NCBI RefSeq assembly: GCF_027595985.1
Contig: NC_073305.1
Span: 113,525,759 to 113,589,758, forward strand
Source of the DNA: Sorex araneus
Taxonomy: Eukaryota; Chordata; Mammalia; Eulipotyphla; Soricidae
Direction: 5' to 3'
Length of the DNA: 64,000 bases
The position numbers and the translations under genes are program-made. Position 1 is the first letter of the stretch; each line of letters opens with the position of its first letter. This document shows, piece by piece, positions 10,310 to 19,479 of this stretch. The notes beneath the pieces are model-generated. The model saw nothing but the letters and a program-made list of their open reading frames with translations, searched no databases and was not told where the DNA came from.

Positions 10310-10508
10310 AAAGAAAATGGAACTTATGCACATACATGTCAGTGGTAAAAGTGCTTCTAAAAATTGGTAGTGTTTTCTGTTTCTAATCATTCTTTTCTGT
10401 ATGTTCAAAAGAGAATTCCTAACGGCACCTCAAACCTAAACAAATAATTAAAAATATAACAAACACAGAACAGGAAAAAAGGAGAAAAGCTACAGATGAA
10501 TACTAGCT
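10310..10508. other. No gene; unassigned AT-rich sequence
   Basis: This is short unique-looking DNA between a composite element and the RTE insertion. It contains the target of the RTE. Confidence 0.5.
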
Positions 10509-10839
10509 AAATGCAGAAGATCGCTTGTATCACTTTAGTCCCGTTGATCTTTGATTTGCTTGAGCGGGTGCCAGTAACGTCTCCGTTTGTCCCTGTCTCG
10601 TGCTAGAGCAGATATCTGCTTGCTTTAGGAACAGGAAGAACCTCAAATCATTCATTCAGGGATTTGACGAAGAAATCTGACCATCTAGTTGGTGGGCGGC
10701 CACGAGGTCTTCTGACATTCCATGGAATCCAGTTGGTAACAGCTCTAGTCCAGCAGTCATCTCTGAATCGCATTACATGACTAGCCCATCTGATTTTTGA
10801 TGCATTGGCAAACGAGACAGTGTCCCTGATTCTTGACCA

Positions 10840-11262
10840 TCAATGGAGGTCAGAACTCCGGATTCCTTCCCTCACTTGAGTGAGACATGATATTCCCAGC
10901 ATAGCTCTTTCGATTCCTCTTTGGGATAGCCTAATAGCATTCTCTGTTTGCGTAGGGCCCAGGTTTCTGAGGCATATGTTAGTGCAGGAAGAAAGGTGGA
11001 TTCGAAAAAGATGTGCCTGGAGTCGGAGGTTCTTCGTTCTTTTAACCACTTCTTCAATGCTCTTGAATGCATTCCACGCTGCTCTCTTCCTCCTGCACAG
11101 TTCTGGCACCAAGTTGTTCCTCATGTTGATTTCTCGACCCAGGTACACATAGCTGCTGCATTTGGAGATGTTCGTTCCATTGAGAGCAAATGGAGCTTCA
11201 GGGACCAGTTTGTCTTTCATGAACATTGTCTTGTTGAGATTAGCTTCAATTTGACCTCCCAC
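10840..11262 (-). pseudogene. RTE ORF2 C-terminal region (post-RT), broken
   Basis: This open frame of about 140 aa follows the RT fingers and palm. The block CSSYVYLGREINMRNNLVPELCRRKRAAWNAF is shortened here to its key features: YVYLGREI, then RRKRAAW, then LRAHLF-like and YASETWALRK-like stretches typical of RTE thumb and C-terminal domains. A parallel frame at 10872-11072 continues the same protein after a frameshift (AETWALRKQ-type end). Further downstream the frame decays until the 3' tail at 10522-10590. Confidence 0.75.
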
Positions 11263-11707
11263 AGTTGTGGTTGAAGTTGGCCAGCATTTCTGCTGCTTGG
11301 CTAATGTTTGGTGTTATGAGAATGATGTCATCAGTGAAGCGGAGGTGGAATTGCCAACTGTCTATCTTCACTTCCATTACTTTCCATTCCAGTCGTCCCA
11401 TGATGTTCTCGAGGGTGGCACTGAAGAGTTTCGGTAAAATGGTATCACCCTGCCGCACCCCTCTCTTTACATCAATAATCACTTCCTTGTAGAATGGTGA
11501 GATCCTGGTGGTGAATCCACAATACAGCTCAAAGGGAATTTTGATATACTGAGTTTGAACACCTTGTTTGACCAAGGCTTCGATGACCGCCTCAGTCTCA
11601 ACAGAATCGAAGGCCTTCTTTAAGTCGATGAACGTTAGACAGAGCGGCATCTTGAACTCTCGCGAAACTTCAATGAGTTTGGTCACTGTGTGGATATGGT
11701 CTATCAT
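11246..11707 (-). pseudogene. RTE reverse transcriptase palm domain, inactivated
   Basis: The 153-aa frame carries RT motif A (FIDLKKAFDS, residues 26-35, Asp28 and Asp34), motif B (GVRQGD, residues 83-88) and motif C, where the usual F-A-D-D is F-T-D-D (residues 124-127). Both catalytic Asp of motif C are kept but the Ala is changed. The downstream ITPNIS block matches the sister copy at 17281-17300. It is one of several frames of a single broken ORF2; frameshifts separate it from the frames at 11720-12001 and 10840-11262. Confidence 0.85.
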
Positions 11708-11719
11708 GCTGAATCCTCT

Positions 11720-12001
11720 TCAGAACCTGGCTTGCTCGCATGGTTGTCCTTCATCTAGTGTTCTGCCTATTCTATTCAGGATGACACGAGTGAACAACTT
11801 GTAGATGACAGACAACAGGCAGATTGGGCAATAGTTGCTGATGTCGTGGTTATCTCCCTTCTTGTACAACAGAACGGTCCTACTGGTTTTCCACTGGGAC
11901 AGAACTTTGCATTCAGACAGGTAGCGTGTGAAGAGTCGAGCCAGTGTATTGATGAGTACTGGCGGCATATTCTTCAGGTGTTCGGGTCTGACTTGTCCCA
12001 A
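11720..12001 (-). pseudogene. RTE reverse transcriptase N-terminal motifs, broken
   Basis: The 93-aa frame shows LLYKKGD and DISNYCPICLLSVIYKLF. The second is the usual NYRPI motif of non-LTR RTs with Arg changed to Cys. DEGQPCEQARF follows, where QAGF is usual. Lost conserved residues point to neutral decay. Confidence 0.8.
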
Positions 12002-12039
12002 CCAGGTGCTGTTCGAGTCTTTACCAATGAAATGGCATG

Positions 12040-12459
12040 TCAGATTTCAGAAGGGAGAATGTTGGGAACGACATATCCATCTTTCGGAATTTGGTATGTG
12101 GTCAGGTAGACACGGCTGTCAAAGAGATCCGAGTAGAAGTCATGAAGAATCCTCTCCATTGCCTTTCTCAAGGATGTGATAGATCCATCGGGACTTCGGA
12201 GGGCAGTCATCTTGATCTTGTAGTTGGCGAAGGACAGGCGAGCATTGCGAATACTTTTCCTGGCTTCTGCTGCACTGGCCAACACTGTTGCTCTTCTCTC
12301 TTTGAGGTCTTCCTTTATCGAATCTCTGCACAGCTTTGTCAGCTTGGACGTTAGCTTGTGGTTGCCTGAGGCTCGCGCCAAACCACATTGACAAATGAGC
12401 TCAAGAGTTTCCGAAGATAGGCATCTGTTTGTGGCTTTCTCACTCTCAGCATTCTTCAC
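12040..12459 (-). pseudogene. RTE ORF2 linker between endonuclease and RT, broken
   Basis: The 139-aa frame is rich in charged residues (TKLCRDSIKEDLKERRA, ARKSIRNARLSF). It sits between the endonuclease end (12567-12812) and the RT start (12001) in the right orientation. A second frame at 12140-12394 overlaps it as a shadow. Identification is by position and by the style of RTE linkers. Confidence 0.65.
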
Positions 12460-12566
12460 ACAGACATGGAGGTGCTGAGCCAGTCAATCATATTCCTCAT
12501 CAATGTTGTCAAGGACAGCATCTTCCCATGTTGCTGCAATAGTGCCAACGAGCTCCCAGTTGGTGG

Positions 12567-12842
12567 TCATTCTGGGAGTTGCCTTCTTAGACTTAAATTT
12601 TGCAGACTTTTCTCCCACTCTGTGAAGTAGAATATCGCATGAAGAAAACAGTGGTCCGATCCCCTTTGGAATTTTGGGACAACAGTGACATCGGTCAGGC
12701 AAAACCTTCGATTGAAAATTATGTGGTCAATTTCATTGTGGAACTGTCCACCGGGAGACTCCCATGTCCAACGTTTAGATTGGATCTTCTGGAACTGTGA
12801 GTTTCCATGCCACTGCCACGCTCCAGGCTGCTCGCTGGACAC
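12567..12842 (-). pseudogene. RTE apurinic endonuclease C-terminal part
   Basis: The frame includes RWTWESPGGQFHNEIDHIIF followed by GSDHCFL. The WTW-SPDG, NEIDYI and SDHR blocks are the C-terminal hallmarks of the RTE and AP-endonuclease fold. The SDH catalytic motif is intact. The first ten or so residues (12813-12842) are translated from the inverted 5'UTR across the twin-priming junction and do not belong to the protein. Confidence 0.85.
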
Positions 12843-13330
12843 TTGGGCCGAACCTCACGCAGGAGTGAAGGCCCACAAAGCCAGGTATGCAGAACTTTGC
12901 AACCTTGAGCTCTAGGTTCAACGAGACCTGGAAACAAGATCCTCTGTCTGCCTCCTCCAACCTCCGGCATCTGAGGGAGGGGTCCAACCCAGATGTCCCA
13001 CCCTACCCAAGCCAGATGAGTACCTCACTGGCCAACCCCCACTACATCCACTACCCAGCCACCGCCACGCTCCAGACTGTTCTCCGGACCAGCGGGCGCT
13101 TTGCGCGACACACCATAAAACACTTAATACCTATTGTTCCCACACCATATTTGATAGGGTTCAAATTTGATGTGAACCATGGTAACAACTCTAAGGGTGA
13201 TTGGAGGCCACCCTATAAGCCTCCATCCCTCTCAGAGAGCCTGGCAAGCTACCAAGAGTATTCCGCTTGCACGGCAGAGCCTAGCAAGCTACCCATGGCA
13301 TATATGATATGCCAACAACGGTAACAACAA
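12813..13330 (+). other. RTE 5'UTR (inverted segment), with two short repeats
   Basis: This is the 5' untranslated part of the RTE, lying on the plus strand because of the inversion. A roughly 30-nt block built on GCCACGCTCCAG occurs at about 12816 and again at about 13063. Its last 120 nt (13215-13330: CTCTCAGAGAGCCTGGCAAG, then CCCATGGCATATATGATATG, then CGGTAACAACAA) is the body used by the long SINEs and by the tRNA-less derivatives. Confidence 0.8.
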
Positions 13331-13711
13331 TTGGCCTCATCCACCTGTCACCGAAAGAACCCCCAATATGGCAGTGTTAAGAAAGATGAGAAAAGAGAGG
13401 CTGATAAAATCCGGAGACGAACTAGACTGCCAAAACGAAGAAAGACTAAAATGATTGTCTGTACTTTCAATGCACATACGCTGCCATCAGAAGCATACAT
13501 CGAGGACCTGATGGTGCAAGCACAGAAGATCAAGTACAACATCATTGGTCTGACCAAAACGAGGAGACATCAATCACATTACGCCATTTTTGACACTGGA
13601 GAAGAATTGTTCCTCGGAACATGCGACAACAGAGGCGTTGGTGGCGGTGGTGTCCTTGTCAACACGAACTTGGCCATGAGCATCAATTCATTCGAATGTC
13701 TAACAACCTGA
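13331..13711 (+). pseudogene. RTE endonuclease N-terminal part, catalytic Glu lost
   Basis: The frame begins with a basic leader (KIRRRTRLPKRRKTK) and continues into MIVCTFNAHTL and YNIIGLTKTRRH. In active RTE and AP endonucleases the last motif reads T-E-T-R. Here the metal-binding Glu is Lys (residue 76 of the frame), which should kill nicking. GGVGVLVN-like Gly-rich residues follow (GVGGGGVLVN). A stop after about 13711 splits it from the next frame. Confidence 0.85.
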
Positions 13712-13726
13712 ATTGGATGATTATGC

Positions 13727-14020
13727 TTGAATAGATGTAGCTCACTGCCTGCAGTTTCTATCTTCATCATCTACGCACCAACTTCCAACTACCATGAAGA
13801 AGAAATTGCAAGGTTCTACATGGAACTGGAGAAGTTCTATAAAGAAGACCACACCTTCTACAAGATCGTTGTTGGTGATTTTAATGCCAAGATAGGTCCT
13901 AGAAGGTCACCTGAAGAGCTCCACATTGAGACACATGGCCTAGAATGGAACGATCAGGGTGAGAGACTGTCTGAATTCATCATGTCGACCGAGACCATCC
14001 ATGGTAACTCACAGTTCCAG
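13727..14020 (+). pseudogene. RTE endonuclease middle part, ending at the inversion breakpoint
   Basis: The frame contains YAPTSNY and VVGDFNAKIG (Asp51 and Asn53 of the frame), the GDFN catalytic motif of AP endonucleases. It ends in HGNSQFQK, the same residues with which the minus-strand part resumes. Beyond 14020 the frame runs only into the TSD. Confidence 0.85.
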
Positions 14021-14108
14021 AAATGCAGAAGATGAAAAGAATAAAACCAACAAAAAGAAAAATTGTGACTAAATATCAAGGATACAAGTTTCTATTGAAA
14101 AGTTTGAA

Positions 14109-14278
14109 AATAAGAGCCAGAGAGTACAGTGGGGAGGGCATTTGCCTTGCAACTCTGCCAACCCATTTTCTAACCCCAGCATTCCATATGGTCACCCAAG
14201 CACCTCTAGGAATAATTTCTGAGTGCAGAACCAGGAATTGTAACCTCTGAGCATCACCAGGTGTGGGACCCCCCTCCA
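14109..14278 (+). mobile_element. Old short tRNA SINE
   Basis: AGAGCCAGAGAGTACAGTG head, decayed B-box, then GGAATAATTTCTGAGTGCAGAACCAGG and GCATCACCAGGTGTG. Its A/T-rich end was the target of composite element B. Confidence 0.75.
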
Positions 14279-14290
14279 CCCCATTTTTTT

Positions 14291-15109
14291 AAAAACTTTT
14301 TATTAAATCACCATGTGGAAAGTTACAAAGTTCTCAGGTTTATATGTCAGTTATACATTATTCAAACACCCATCCCTTCACCAGTGCCCATATTCCACCA
14401 CCAGAAACCCCAGTATACCCCCCGCCCCCACCCCCTTCCCCCTACTGTATAACTAATGAATTTCACTTCATTTTTTCTTTACCTTGATTACATTCCATAA
14501 TTCAACACAAAACTCACTATAGTTGTTGGAGTTTCCAACCAAGAGAGACAGACCTACTACATTTGATAATTAGTTTTTCACTGCCAGAAATGAAGAGATA
14601 TGTACCCCACTGCTACAAGTACATAACTCTCTCTCTCTCTTTTAACTCTCTCTCTCTTTTTTTTTCCTTTTTCCTTTTCCCTTTTTTTTTTTCTTTTTCC
14701 CCCTCATCCCCCTTCCTGAGCCTCATAGTATGGTGTATGCCACGCCGCGTCGGCCAGCACGGGGCTTTTGCTCAGTTCACAGTCCAGAGGTGGCTGCTAC
14801 ATTAAAAACCTTCAATATTTCAACAACAACTTACTGTTGTTATTTGGAGTTTCCCCCCCAAGTCAGACCTGTTCAAGTGGAACCATTTCACATTGCTGAC
14901 AATTATAAATGTTAAGTCACGCGGACGCAGCAGCGTCCACGCGGTTTTGGATTTCTGTATAAAGTCCAGGGAAAATTCTGCCAGAAATTACAAAGCCCAG
15001 CTCACAGTCCCAGTGCATTGCTGTAAGAAGTCTCTGAATTCAAAGTCTTTAGGCGCAGAGGGTCCAATTCGCGCTCAGCGGCTCCAGATTTATCTGGGCC
15101 GAGGGCGTG
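14291..15109 (-). mobile_element. Composite GC-head/L1-tail retroelement (B)
   Basis: This is a minus-strand copy. The TSD CCCATTTTTTT is seen at 14280-14290 and 15110-15120. From the right edge inward come a CpG-rich head (GCCCTCGGCCCAGATAAATC, also in copy D near 39146), a segment matching copy A (CAGGGAAAATTCTGCC, CGCGGACGCAG, CAGGTCTGACTTGG) and a tail ending in GGTGATTTAATAAAAAG. A GA/CT-rich and A-rich run at 14628-14705 lies where copy A has its second repeat core. No ORF is seen. Confidence 0.7.
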
Positions 15110-15129
15110 CCCATTTTTTTTTTTTTTTT

Positions 15130-15620
15130 TAGTGAAAGAAACAATTGGCAGAATCTGGATTGGATTTAAGTTTCAGCCTTTACTAAGTGACACTGGTCAA
15201 GATTTCAGTTTATTTATGTAAAAGCTTATACTATTGATAGTAATCCTTAAGATTCTTGAATAGGCTTAATGTAAGGGTAGATTTAAAGAATTTTACAGAT
15301 GAGTTACATCTTCATAAAGAATATACTTGTATTCCCATGTTAAGAGCAAATTCTTGTCATTCTATGATTGAGACAAGGAATTCTCAACAAAGCACTATAA
15401 AAACCTTCAACTGGATACATCCCTTTTTAAAATTTTATTTTTATGGGGGGGAGTTCTGGATATCAAATTTGGGGACTCATGCATGTGTGCTTTTTTTCTT
15501 TTTTTTCTCTCTCTCTTTTTTTTTAAAGAACCTTTGATTCTGTGTAATCACCTACAGTGCCCACAACAGCTATAGTTTTATTTTGTTTTGTTTTTGTCTT
15601 TTTTAAGAAAAAGCATGCAA
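15130..15620. other. No gene; unassigned sequence
   Basis: Low-complexity T-rich stretches occur (15490-15525). The frame at 15256-15537 has no recognisable domain. Confidence 0.45.
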
Positions 15621-15624
15621 TTCA

Positions 15625-15790
15625 GAGCCAGAAAGATGGTACAGTGGGCAGGGCAGGGCACTGATCCTGAATACAGCTGACTGGGTTAGTTCCCCGACAC
15701 CCTTGAGCCCACCAGGAGTGATCTCTGAGCACAGAGCAAGGAGTAAACCCTACACAGCCAGGTGTGACTCATAAAGTAAAAAGAAAAAAG
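15625..15790 (+). mobile_element. Old short tRNA SINE
   Basis: CAGAGCCAGAAAGATGGTACAGTGGGCAG head, CCACCAGGAGTGATCTCTGAGC and CAGCCAGGTGTGACTCAT, then an A-rich tail. Confidence 0.75.
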
Positions 15791-16464
15791 TTATCAACCT
15801 CAACTAAAAATTAAAAAATTTTAAAAACTTGCAGTGTCTATGGCCTAAATCACACTGCGACTGCTTAGCATAAGTTTAGTTATTGTTATATAGACCCTCA
15901 CTGTCATTTTCTGTGTTCATGACTATAACAAAAGATTCCCAAAAACCATGGCTTATAAGGTTGGTGAAGTTCATCACTTTCTGAAAGTCAGATCTCACAG
16001 GGTAATTCTACCATTAATGACACATGGCTTTCAAAGTTGCTACAGTTGTCACAACTTCTCAATGAGCAAATAAGGGGGAAGAGAAAAATCAAAATGAGCA
16101 GGTGCTCAGTAAGGAAATGATGCACATTTCTACATGCCACAATGGGATAACAGTGACAGTGACCGATTGGCTTAAACTTAATTGCCTCACCTACATTCTA
16201 ATATGTAACTACCCTTCCCCTAAACTATCAGGAGTGATTCTATTACTAAAAAAGGAAGAGAAAATAGTATAGAGTTGTCTGGGGTTTCTGCCTTGTAGAT
16301 ATTTCTCAATCCTATCCCACTTTACTCTATTAATTTTGGCAAATCTCTTGCGTTGTTTTGTGATGAATTTTTTGTTTGCTTTTTTGTTTGTTTGCAAAGC
16401 CCACATCTAGTCTTGGTCAAACACTACTCATGGCTTGGTGCTAAGGAATCACTTATTTAAAAAC
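15791..16464. other. No gene; unassigned AT-rich sequence
   Basis: A 20-nt GGGATAACAGTGACAGTGAC at 16144-16163 recalls a long-SINE tail but has no body attached. Nothing else is supported. Confidence 0.45.
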
Positions 16465-17065
16465 TTATTTAATTGAATCATAGTGAGTTACACAGTTACA
16501 CAGTTGTTTGTAATAGGGTTTCAGTCATATAATGTTCCAACACTCCTCCCTTCTCCAGTGTACATTTTCCACCACCAAAGTCCCCAGTTTCCCTTCCTCC
16601 TGCACCTGCCTCTATTCAGGCATTTCTCTCTGTCTCTCTGTTTCTCTGCCTCTGTCTCTGTCTCTGTTTCTCTGTGTCTCTCTGTCTCTGTCTGTCTATC
16701 TCTGTCTATCTCTGTCTCTGTCTCTATCTCTCTCTCTCTCCTCCCTCCTTTTGGTCATAATGGTTTACTATACAGATACTTAAGGTTATCACATATATCC
16801 CTTTACCTGCTTTCAAAACACAGTTCTTGTCCAGAGTGATCATTTCTTACTGTTATTATCATCCTGATCCATTCTCTATTCTAACTGCCCTTTGTCCCAC
16901 ACACACTTATGGCAAGCTTCCAACCCTTGACCAGTCCTCCTAGCTTGCTTTTTTCTGGCCTTGAATATTAGTCTCATACTATTTTTTATGATTCTGTTGA
17001 GACTGAAGAGGTTATCTAAGCCCTAGCCAAACAGGACGCTCAAACTCCATACATCTGGATCCTCC

Positions 17066-17557
17066 ATGAGCTGTATTACGGATACACCACCAGGATTTCA
17101 CCATCTACAAAGAAGTGATCATCAACATAAAGAGAGGGGTTCGGCAGGGCGACACCATTTCACTGAAATTCTTCTGTGCCACCCTCGAGAACATCATGCA
17201 ATGACTGGAATGGGAAGAATGGGAGTGAAGATAGACAGTTGGCAACTACACCACTTCTGCTTCGCTGATGACATTGTTCTAATAACACCAAATATCAGCC
17301 AAGTGACACGAATGCTGGCCAACTTTGACCATGAGTGTGGAAAGGTCAGACTGAAGCTGAATCTCATGAAGACAATGTTCATGAGAAACAGACTAATTCC
17401 TGATGTTCCTTTTGCCTTCAATGGAATGAACATCTCCAAATGCAGCAGTAGTTATGGGTACCTAGGTCGAGAACTCAACATCACAAATACCCGGCACCTG
17501 AACTGCGCAAGAGGAAGAGAGCAGCGTGGATTACCTTCAAGAACATCGAAGAAGTAG
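17066..17557 (+). pseudogene. RTE reverse transcriptase with intact FADD motif, frameshifted
   Basis: The 163-aa frame carries motif C as F-A-D-D (residues 66-69), then LITPN, and later YGYLGREL of the RT thumb. Motif B (GVRQGD) is encoded just upstream at about 17139-17156 but in another frame, so a frameshift lies between 17060 and 17200. This copy keeps the FADD that the 10.5-14.0 kb copy has changed to FTDD. Confidence 0.8.
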
Positions 17558-17790
17558 TCAAGAGGACGAAGAACCTTCAGCTTCAGGCACATCTTTTCAA
17601 CTCCACTGTTCTTCCTGCACTAACATACGCCTCAGAGACCTGGGCCCTACAAAAACAAGATGAGAACACTATTTGGGTATCCCAAAGAGGAATTGAAAGA
17701 GCTATGCTTGGAATATCATGTTTCACTCAAGTAAGAGAAGGAATCTGGAGTTCTGACCTCCATCGATGATCAAGAATCAGGGATGGTCTC

Positions 17791-18085
17791 TTGTTTGCCA
17801 AGGCATTGAAAATCAGATGGGTTGGACACGTAATACAATTTAGAGACAACAGCTGGAATAGAGCTGTTACCGACTGGATTCCACAGGATGTCAAAAGACG
17901 GCGTGGCCACCCACCTACGAGATGGTCAGACTTCTTTGTCAAGACCCCAAATAAACAGTTTGAGGCTCTTCGTGTTCCTGGAGCAAGCAGATGCTATTGG
18001 GCTACACTAGCACATGACAGGAACGAATGGAGACATTACTCGCACTCGCTTGAGCAAATTGATGAACACGGGATACAAGTGATAC
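17791..18085 (+). pseudogene. RTE ORF2 extreme C-terminus; coding end overlaps the SINE tail sequence
   Basis: The frame reads RWVGHVIQFRDNSWNRAV and DWIPQDVKRRRGHPPTRW, a conserved RTE C-terminal block. It ends with NEWRHYSHSLEQIDE, encoded at 18021-18068. The same nucleotides form the 3' tail of every long SINE here, so the SINE tail includes the last codons of RTE ORF2 rather than only 3'UTR. The open frame continues into host L1 sequence beyond 18085. Confidence 0.8.
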
Positions 18086-18215
18086 TATTTTTTTATATCC
18101 CACAAATGAGTGCAGTCATTCTATATCTGTCTCTCTCCTTCTGACTCATTTCACACAGAATGATACTCTTCCTGTCCATCTATTTAGAAGCAAATTTCAT
18201 GACAAAATTTTTCCC

Positions 18216-19158
18216 AAAGGAGCCACTTCTGACAGTGTTTGAGGAACATGAGGAGCTAGAGACCAAACTGGACCCTGCATGCAAAGAATGTGCCCAATCC
18301 TTTGAACTATCTCTCCAGGTCCTGATTCCTTATTTTAATATGGGCCCTTAATAGTCTGCAAAGTAGTGTATTTGATGCATTATTTCAAATTTAGGCTCCA
18401 AAGTAGCCATTGGTGAGTTTACAATTTATATATAGTATTCATTTTTTATTCAGGTTCCCAGGAGCCATAATATTTCACATCACATACAAAGGAAGAAAGA
18501 CGCAAACTAGCACGTAAGTTCATTGCTTCTCTTGAAGTCAACTTATGTAGAATGAGAAGAGAAAATACTAGATCCAAGAGGGGAGTCTATTACTCCTCTT
18601 TTAAGCCACCTAAGTCACCCAGAAAAAGGCCTTGGTGGGAACAGGAGGTGATAGAACTGATAAAAATCTGTTTTGTGGGCATCTGCACAAAGAAGATCTG
18701 GTGTTTCACCATCTCCACATGGCAGTCATCAAACAGCACCTGAGTCCAACTTGATCTTTTGGTGTGGGAATAAGTTCCCATTATCCAATATTAAGGATTT
18801 GTGAGCTCAGACTGGACGAATTGTAATTTTCAGGAAAAGAAAATAGATACTAACCTTTGTCCAGGTCCTTTCTTCTCTATTCTGTGGTCTCACAGAAAAG
18901 AATTTCAGGAAGGAGAAAAATAGTGGAGGAAGAGTATTTGAAAATATGTGTGGAGAGAGAGTTACTAACAGATAAACTTTCCTTATCAGTTACCAGCAGA
19001 AAGCAAAAAACTTCTTCCCTTACTAATTTTCAGAAGAAATTCTATATTAACTGCCCCATCTCAAATTCCATTGCTATTGAGAAGTTACATCCTATTTTTA
19101 TCTATAGTATACCAGTGGAACCTGCAGATTCTTGCACATACACACCTGCCTCTCCCTA

Positions 19159-19160
<2 letters not shown>
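18216..19160. other. No gene; unassigned sequence with a SINE head fragment
   Basis: Positions 18275-18327 look like a decayed minus-strand tRNA head (GCATGCAAAGAATGTGCCC, CTATCTCTCCAGG). The frames at 18552-18743 and 18857-19201 show no domain. The rest is unassigned. Confidence 0.4.

Positions 19161-19164
<4 letters not shown>

Positions 19165-19193
<29 letters not shown>
19165..19193. repeat. (CA)n microsatellite
   Basis: About 14 uninterrupted CA units, next to the 3' end of an old minus-strand L1. Confidence 0.95.
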
Positions 19194-19194
<1 letters not shown>

Positions 19195-19195
<1 letters not shown>

Positions 19196-19340
19196 ATTTA
19201 AACACCATAATTTACAAAGTTGCTCACGATGATTTGTTACAGGCATTCAATATTCCAGCACCAATCCCATCACCACTGTTACCTTCCCTCCACCATTGTC
19301 TTCATTTCCCCAACTGTCCCTCAAGCCTGACCCATAGCAA
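19195..19340 (-). mobile_element. Old L1 3' end, minus strand
   Basis: TATTTAAACACCATAATTTACAAAG, CATTCAATATTCCAGCACCAATCCC and CTTCCCTCCACCATTGTC mirror the family at 8900-9060. Confidence 0.5.
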
Positions 19341-19479
19341 GCCTGCAATAATTTATTTTATATTTCTTGTTATCACTAAATGGGTAACGGAATTATTAAG
19401 AAATACTTCAGTAAAATTTGTAAAATGGTATCTCACCATGGGGACATCAAGTTTTTGTCTGAAAATTTATTAAGCTGTT

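Larger units (their letters stand above)
10522..14020 (-). mobile_element. Near full-length RTE-clade LINE with twin-primed 5' inversion
   Basis: One insertion, about 3.5 kb, is bounded by the 13-bp TSD AAATGCAGAAGAT at 10509-10521 and 14021-14033. The 3' two-thirds (10522-12812) lie on the minus strand: RTE tail, C-terminal domain, reverse transcriptase and the end of the endonuclease. The 5' third (12813-14020) is inverted onto the plus strand: 5'UTR, then the start and middle of the endonuclease. Both pieces end in the same block (AACTCACAGTTCCAGAA at about 12793-12809 on the minus strand and 14007-14022 on the plus strand), encoding HGNSQFQK in both, so together they cover the coding region once. 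RTE elements are normally 3.2-3.5 kb, so this copy is near full length. Frameshifts, stops and lost catalytic residues make it inactive. Confidence 0.93.
16990..18085 (+). mobile_element. 5'-truncated RTE-clade LINE with TSD
   Basis: It begins inside the RT domain (GATTCTGTTGAGACTGAAG, the DSVETE region) and runs to the RTE 3' end at GATACAAGTGATAC. TSD ATACTATTTTTT(T)AT lies at 16976-16989 and 18082-18096, with one T difference and partial overlap with the tail. There is no poly(A), as expected of RTE. Confidence 0.92.
16465..18215 (-). mobile_element. Old L1 3' part (minus strand) carrying a nested RTE
   Basis: Positions 16465-16989 and 18097-18215 align, in order, with the minus-strand L1 at 46925-47520 (GAATCATAGTGAGTTACAC end; TTAGTCTCATACT against TTAGTCTCCTACT; ACAAATGAGTGCAGTC against ACAGATGAGTGCAATA). 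The RTE at 16990-18085 interrupts it. A (TCTG/TCTC)n stretch at 16620-16745 has expanded inside the L1 3'UTR. Confidence 0.75.

Noticed and set aside
9782-10348. 188-residue open frame on the plus strand
   Set aside because: It lies antisense to composite A and runs through its edge and TSD. The composition is GC-rich without a domain.
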